Part shown: in pieces, positions 59,804 to 64,000 of the stretch
Layout of the letters: each line of letters begins with the position of its first letter
How positions within the stretch are numbered: the stretch's first letter is position 1
Origin: Gammaproteobacteria bacterium
GTDB taxonomy: Bacteria; Pseudomonadota; Gammaproteobacteria; SG8-11
Reading direction: 5' to 3'
Length of the DNA stretch: 64,000 nt
Assembly (NCBI GenBank): GCA_024641505.1
Contig: JAHECY010000009.1
Location: 20,091 to 84,090 of the forward strand
Translations under genes and position numbers: made by a program
The notes under the pieces: model-generated
Database searches by the model: none
Seen by the model: only the letters and a program-made list of their open reading frames with translations
Told to the model about the DNA's origin: nothing

Positions 59804-62422
59804 TCAATTGGCGGATAAGGTTGTGCCATTGACGCCGGGGTCAGGTATGGCCAGTGCGTCCCGGAATTTTTCCGCTTCAACTTTACGTTTCGCGTAGCTA
59901 TCGTCGTTATTGAGCTTGCTGGGGAAGAAATCAAAATATTCCTGCCATGCCACTTGGGCTTTTTCCCGGGAGGTGGAGGACGGACGCAATTTTTGAATTT
60001 GGTGATAGGCAAGAGCCAGATAATAATACGCGTCATGAGTCATGCCCATGCGTTTCAGTTCATCAATGAATCTGGCATGGTCGCGCGCCCAGAGCAGCGC
60101 ATCGGTTGCTTTCATATAGGATAGCGCGGCGGCAGCGGGATTTTCAGCGACCAATGTTTCCGCCTGACTGTTGTAGGCGCGACCCAGTAACACATAGATA
60201 TCGTTGTGTTGCCGATTTAGCGTTTGATCGATACGTTTTACACTGAGTGTGCGCTCGATTTCCTTAATGGCGGCAGTAGGGTCTTTTTTGTCGACGAGAA
60301 ATAACTCGGCAAGCAAGTATCGGAGCGCAATATAATCCGGATGGTCAGGAGTCGACGCTTGCAATGTGATAATCGCGTCATCAATCTTTTTGGCTTGCTG
60401 CTGTTTACGGGCAATACCCAGAATGTCTGATGGCAACAAAATTTTTGCATTGCCCGTAAGATCAATGTTGGGCTTGCCGGCAGTAACAATTTGACGCCAG
60501 GCTACATACCCCTCGGGTGCCTGCAACTCCAGGGAATGGAATCCAGATGCCAAGGCGATGGGATTGGTCAAGGGGGTTGTGCCCACCTTGGCGCCATCAA
60601 CGAGGATGGTTGCACCTGCGGGTTCCGAATCAATAACAAAATTCGATTTGGCAGGCGTCATCTCCAGCGTGATTTTTTCCCCTGGAATCTTGGGCATTAC
60701 TCGTGCGCTGAGCGGCAGGTAACCGGGACGTTGTAATACCAGCCAAGCGTCCGCGCCTCGCTGCGCGGGCACATTCAGGGTACCATCACGTTTGGTTTGG
60801 CCGGTCCAGATACCATCCACGAATACGTTAACATTTTCCAGAGGGCTCATTCTGCCCCCCTCGCTGCTGTTGACATTAAGCGCCAAATAACTCCGGTAGG
60901 TCTGCATGCTGGTATCAATGCGGGTGATTTTGTCGCCGATTTTTATTTTGTCACCAGGTTTGACATTATTTTCAACAAGCACAGGTTGATTGTTGTTGGT
61001 GTAACGCAGGGCTAATGCGCCCACGGTTCTGGAACCGGTAACTTCGCCATGGGCATCTTTGATGATCGAGTGCACGGTAAACATGTCGTTTTCCGCAAGC
61101 GGGAATGCGTTGCCCATTAAATTGACCTTGATGCCGCTCACATCCATGCTGACTACCGCGCCTTCAAACGGAAAACGTTTGCGGACATTTCCAATGATTT
61201 CGACCACGGCTTTGGTGATGTCGCGACTGGTGCCACCGTCCATGCGTGCCAAGTGACCAAACAACAACTTGCCGTCAAAGCGGTAAAATCTCACGTCGAG
61301 CAATTTACCGGAAACGTCGTTTGCGACATTGCCGACGATCAATAAATCAAGATCGTCGCGCAATCCGGAGTTTTCCCAGCCGTCGGTGAGTAGTTTGTCA
61401 ATATCCATGCCGGAAGCGTTAATGATATGAGTCAGTACGTCTTGAGGTATTTCCTGAAATGCCTGGCTTGCCCGGAAAAAATTCGATGCGAACTGTTGGC
61501 GTGCGTCTACGGCGAGGGAGGCACTGCCTCCAGACTCAGAGGTGTCTGAAAAAGTAAAGACCCCGGTTCGCAACGGCGGTGCGTTCGCGGGAAGATATTG
61601 CAGTTCAAACGATAACGGACCTTTCAGCGTGACGTTTTCTTCACGTTTTTCCGGTATCTGATTGCCGGCAATGAAGTTCAGGACCGCACTGCCGCCATGA
61701 ATGCCGGTATGTAAATAGGTGAAGATGCCACGATTGTCGGTTTTGCCGAGCAAGGTTTCATTCAAGTATACATCGATATTCTTCAACGGCGTTACCAGCT
61801 CATTTGTTTCGGTGACCGCAGTAATACGCAGCACCGCCTGCTCTATTAAATTGGCGCTGAAGGTGCTGCCCGATTTATTTATTACCGCCAGGGTTGTGGG
61901 CATATAGCCGGATCTGGAAATAGAGACCTCGGTCATATTTTCAGGCCATTCCTTGAAAGCGAACTCGAACAAGCCTTTGCTGTTGGTTTTACCCAATTCC
62001 TGTTTGCCTTGGCTGATCACGGCATGCTCCAACAGTTTGTCACCGCATTTTGCCTCAAAGATGATAAAAGGCTGCAATACGGCATTTACTTCATAAATGC
62101 CGCCCGATCGTTTTTCGGTACCCGCAATATAGATCTCGCCCGACCATGATTTTGCCTGCATGTCGGCGGTTTTGTAACTAACAGTGATCGGTGTTGTCGT
62201 GTTGCGCATTTTCTGCAACGGCGTGGTTAGCATGCCGTCTGCATTGGTGACACCCACCGGTGCATCATCGATAACCACCTGCGCTTGCGCCAGAGCTTGT
62301 CCAGACAGGGTAGCGCTGACCTTGACGGTCAAGGACACGGGCTGCTCCGTGCACGCTGCCAGGAAGATCAAGATGAAGCCGCAGCAGGACAGTGTTCTCG
62401 GTAAGCGGGAAACGAATAACAT
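59804..62422 (-). CDS. lipoprotein with PEGA domain and TPR-like C-terminus
   Basis: lipobox ILIFLAAC; SNFVIDSEPAGATILVDGAKVGTTPLTNPIALASGFHSLELQAPEG (PEGA); start corrected from 62479. Confidence 0.78.
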   Translation of the reverse strand: MLFVSRLPRTLSCCGFILIFLAACTEQPVSLTVKVSATLSGQALAQAQVVIDDAPVGVTNADGMLTTPLQKMRNTTTPITVSYKTADMQAKSWSGEIYIAGTEKRSGGIYEVNAVLQPFIIFEAKCGDKLLEHAVISQGKQELGKTNSKGLFEFAFKEWPENMTEVSISRSGYMPTTLAVINKSGSTFSANLIEQAVLRITAVTETNELVTPLKNIDVYLNETLLGKTDNRGIFTYLHTGIHGGSAVLNFIAGNQIPEKREENVTLKGPLSFELQYLPANAPPLRTGVFTFSDTSESGGSASLAVDARQQFASNFFRASQAFQEIPQDVLTHIINASGMDIDKLLTDGWENSGLRDDLDLLIVGNVANDVSGKLLDVRFYRFDGKLLFGHLARMDGGTSRDITKAVVEIIGNVRKRFPFEGAVVSMDVSGIKVNLMGNAFPLAENDMFTVHSIIKDAHGEVTGSRTVGALALRYTNNNQPVLVENNVKPGDKIKIGDKITRIDTSMQTYRSYLALNVNSSEGGRMSPLENVNVFVDGIWTGQTKRDGTLNVPAQRGADAWLVLQRPGYLPLSARVMPKIPGEKITLEMTPAKSNFVIDSEPAGATILVDGAKVGTTPLTNPIALASGFHSLELQAPEGYVAWRQIVTAGKPNIDLTGNAKILLPSDILGIARKQQQAKKIDDAIITLQASTPDHPDYIALRYLLAELFLVDKKDPTAAIKEIERTLSVKRIDQTLNRQHNDIYVLLGRAYNSQAETLVAENPAAAALSYMKATDALLWARDHARFIDELKRMGMTHDAYYYLALAYHQIQKLRPSSTSREKAQVAWQEYFDFFPSKLNNDDSYAKRKVEAEKFRDALAIPDPGVNGTTLSAN

Positions 62423-62812
62423 GGTATAAACCTTCAGACTAGGGTCAGAGTGAGATACTTGCAAACTGGCGGACAACATTGCGCATTAACTGATGTTATC
62501 GGATACCTTTGGGGCGACTTTAAAATGTTAGTAATTATGCGGCTATTATTTGTCCTGCTGACTAGCCTTGCCACAGGGCTACGGGTGGCCGCCGCTACTG
62601 AAATATTGCCAGTCCAGGCGTAACCACGGGTTGGCAAGACCACCGAAATAGCCATAAATATTAAATTGAATTATGCGAATGTGATTGGATTCAAGGAAGT
62701 AGTGTGATAACCGATGTATTTTCAGGATATGCAAGATGAGAGAATGTGTATTAATGCATTATTGCAGGTGGTCAATGGTCGGTTTCGCTGACGGACAACA
62801 AGGAAACACACT

Positions 62813-63226
62813 ATGAATCCGAAAGTACTGGTAATCGAGAGTAATATTGTCAGCCGCTTTGAAATTCGAAAGCTGCTCAACCAGTTGTGCTGCGAGATGG
62901 TCACCGTGGTCAATGGCGCGTTGGCAGTGGAGGCAGTGGAGCGTGAAGATTTCGATATCATCATCATGAATCCCAATATTGCGCTGTTGAGTGGCGTGGC
63001 GACGACGAAAAAATTGCGGGCACTGAGATCGAAATCTGAGTTACCGATCCTGGCCATGGTAAACGGTTACGATATTCGCCTGGGCTATGACTATGCCTTG
63101 GCGGGTGTCAACGATCTGGTCTACATGCCGGCCAGCCGGGAGAGTCTGGGTGCCGCGCTTTGTAAATGGCTGCCGGTGTATCGTTCCAGCATGACCGAGG
63201 CGTATTACAAAACCGGTACGCACTAA
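62813..63226 (+). CDS. CheY-like pseudo-receiver protein
   Basis: 137 aa; KVLVIESNIVSRFEIRKLL...DIIIMNPNIALLSGVATTKKLRAL; phosphoacceptor Asp replaced by Asn. Confidence 0.7.
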   Translation: MNPKVLVIESNIVSRFEIRKLLNQLCCEMVTVVNGALAVEAVEREDFDIIIMNPNIALLSGVATTKKLRALRSKSELPILAMVNGYDIRLGYDYALAGVNDLVYMPASRESLGAALCKWLPVYRSSMTEAYYKTGTH

Positions 63227-63447
63227 TCTGGCAGGTACGGCGCCAACCCGCGCATCAGCCGGCGCGCGAGCAGCGCGCCGAGCGCCATGCCGGCGTTGGT
63301 CATGTTACGTTTTCCACAGCATGGCGTGACTCTCCGTAGATGTGTTACCGCTACCCATTCTTCGTTACAATACTCCGGATATTCGATAATCAATAGGCGG
63401 CGCTGCATCGCTGGTCTAAGAAATGTCTTGCCCACGGATTACTAAAG

Positions 63448-63861
63448 ATGATTGCCATTTCCAGCAGATGCCACCTCAAGGACGAGGAGATCAAAATAAA
63501 GTTTATTCACGCCTCCGGTCCCGGGGGGCAGAATGTGAATAAGGTTGCCACTGCGGCACAATTACGTTTTTCCATTGCACGTTGCGAAGCGCTGTCACCG
63601 GAAGAAAAGCAACGGCTCACCCTGTTGGCGGGTAGTAAAGCCACGGTCGGGGGTGACTTGGTGATTACCGCCCGGCGCTACCGCACTCAGGAAGGAAACC
63701 GTCAGGACGCTGTCGAGCGCTTGGTGCAGTTGATCCGCAAGGCTCTGGAGAAGCCCAAACCCCGGATCAAGCGTAAGCCGTCGTTAACCGCAAAACGAAG
63801 GCGCGTGGACGATAAGCGAGTACAAGGTGAACGCAAACGGCTGCGCAAACCGGTGCTGTGA
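63448..63861 (+). CDS. arfB: alternative ribosome-rescue factor ArfB (GGQ peptidyl-tRNA hydrolase)
   Basis: 137 aa; FIHASGPGGQNVNKVATAAQLRF; basic C-terminal tail. Confidence 0.94.
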   Translation: MIAISSRCHLKDEEIKIKFIHASGPGGQNVNKVATAAQLRFSIARCEALSPEEKQRLTLLAGSKATVGGDLVITARRYRTQEGNRQDAVERLVQLIRKALEKPKPRIKRKPSLTAKRRRVDDKRVQGERKRLRKPVL

Positions 63862-63913
63862 TCTTGTTTGATCTTCACCGGTTGTGCACCACATCAATAG
63901 CCAGCTTGCAGGG

Positions 63914-64000
63914 TCAGGCGTTTGCCGGATCTCGTTCCGGCTGACGTCGCAGGCGCTGGTAACCGAACCATAGGCCGGCCAGGCCAATGAGCCCCAGTTG
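63914..64000 (-). CDS. partial CDS (C-terminus), TM helix then basic tail
   Basis: hand translation ...QLGLIGLAGLWFGYQRLRRQPERDPANA*; runs off the window edge. Confidence 0.35.
   Translation of the reverse strand, partial: QLGLIGLAGLWFGYQRLRRQPERDPANA

Overview
About 64 kb of what looks like a gammaproteobacterial chromosome (conserved smc-zipA-ligA order). I found no rRNA, tRNA, CRISPR array or intact mobile element by eye. Main blocks: (i) 0.7-6.9 kb, an exported glycosidase-like protein and two paralogous discoidin-type lipoproteins on the minus strand; (ii) 7.7-17.6 kb, an exopolysaccharide-type operon (Wza-like exporter, Wzc-like tyrosine autokinase, an unusual degenerate-J-domain/receiver/TM/NTF2-like protein, a TPR protein with a carbohydrate-binding-like C-terminus, a secreted NTF2-like protein, a FecR-like protein and an O-antigen ligase/Wzy family protein); (iii) mobB/mobA and a Sel1/ankyrin protein; (iv) 21.7-30.1 kb, a putative trans-envelope electron conduit made of a ferredoxin/FAD oxidoreductase, a His-rich membrane protein, two giant periodic multiheme cytochromes (21 CXXCH; 20 CXXCH plus 2 CX3CH) and a TPR/outer-membrane-barrel-like protein; (v) housekeeping genes (FGGY kinase, queF, smc, zipA, ligA, sdaA, pepN, nrdJ, pcm, arfB) and a RegB/RegA-PCuAC-SCO redox/copper locus in which the SCO gene is an internally deleted remnant; (vi) 51-63 kb, signalling genes (GGDEF response regulator, orphan periplasmic binding protein plus hybrid kinase, Crp/Fnr regulator, pseudo-receiver) and envelope proteins. 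The best candidate for an under-described system is the multiheme conduit at 21.7-30.1 kb, followed by the J-like/REC/TM/NTF2 protein with its secreted NTF2 partner in the EPS operon.
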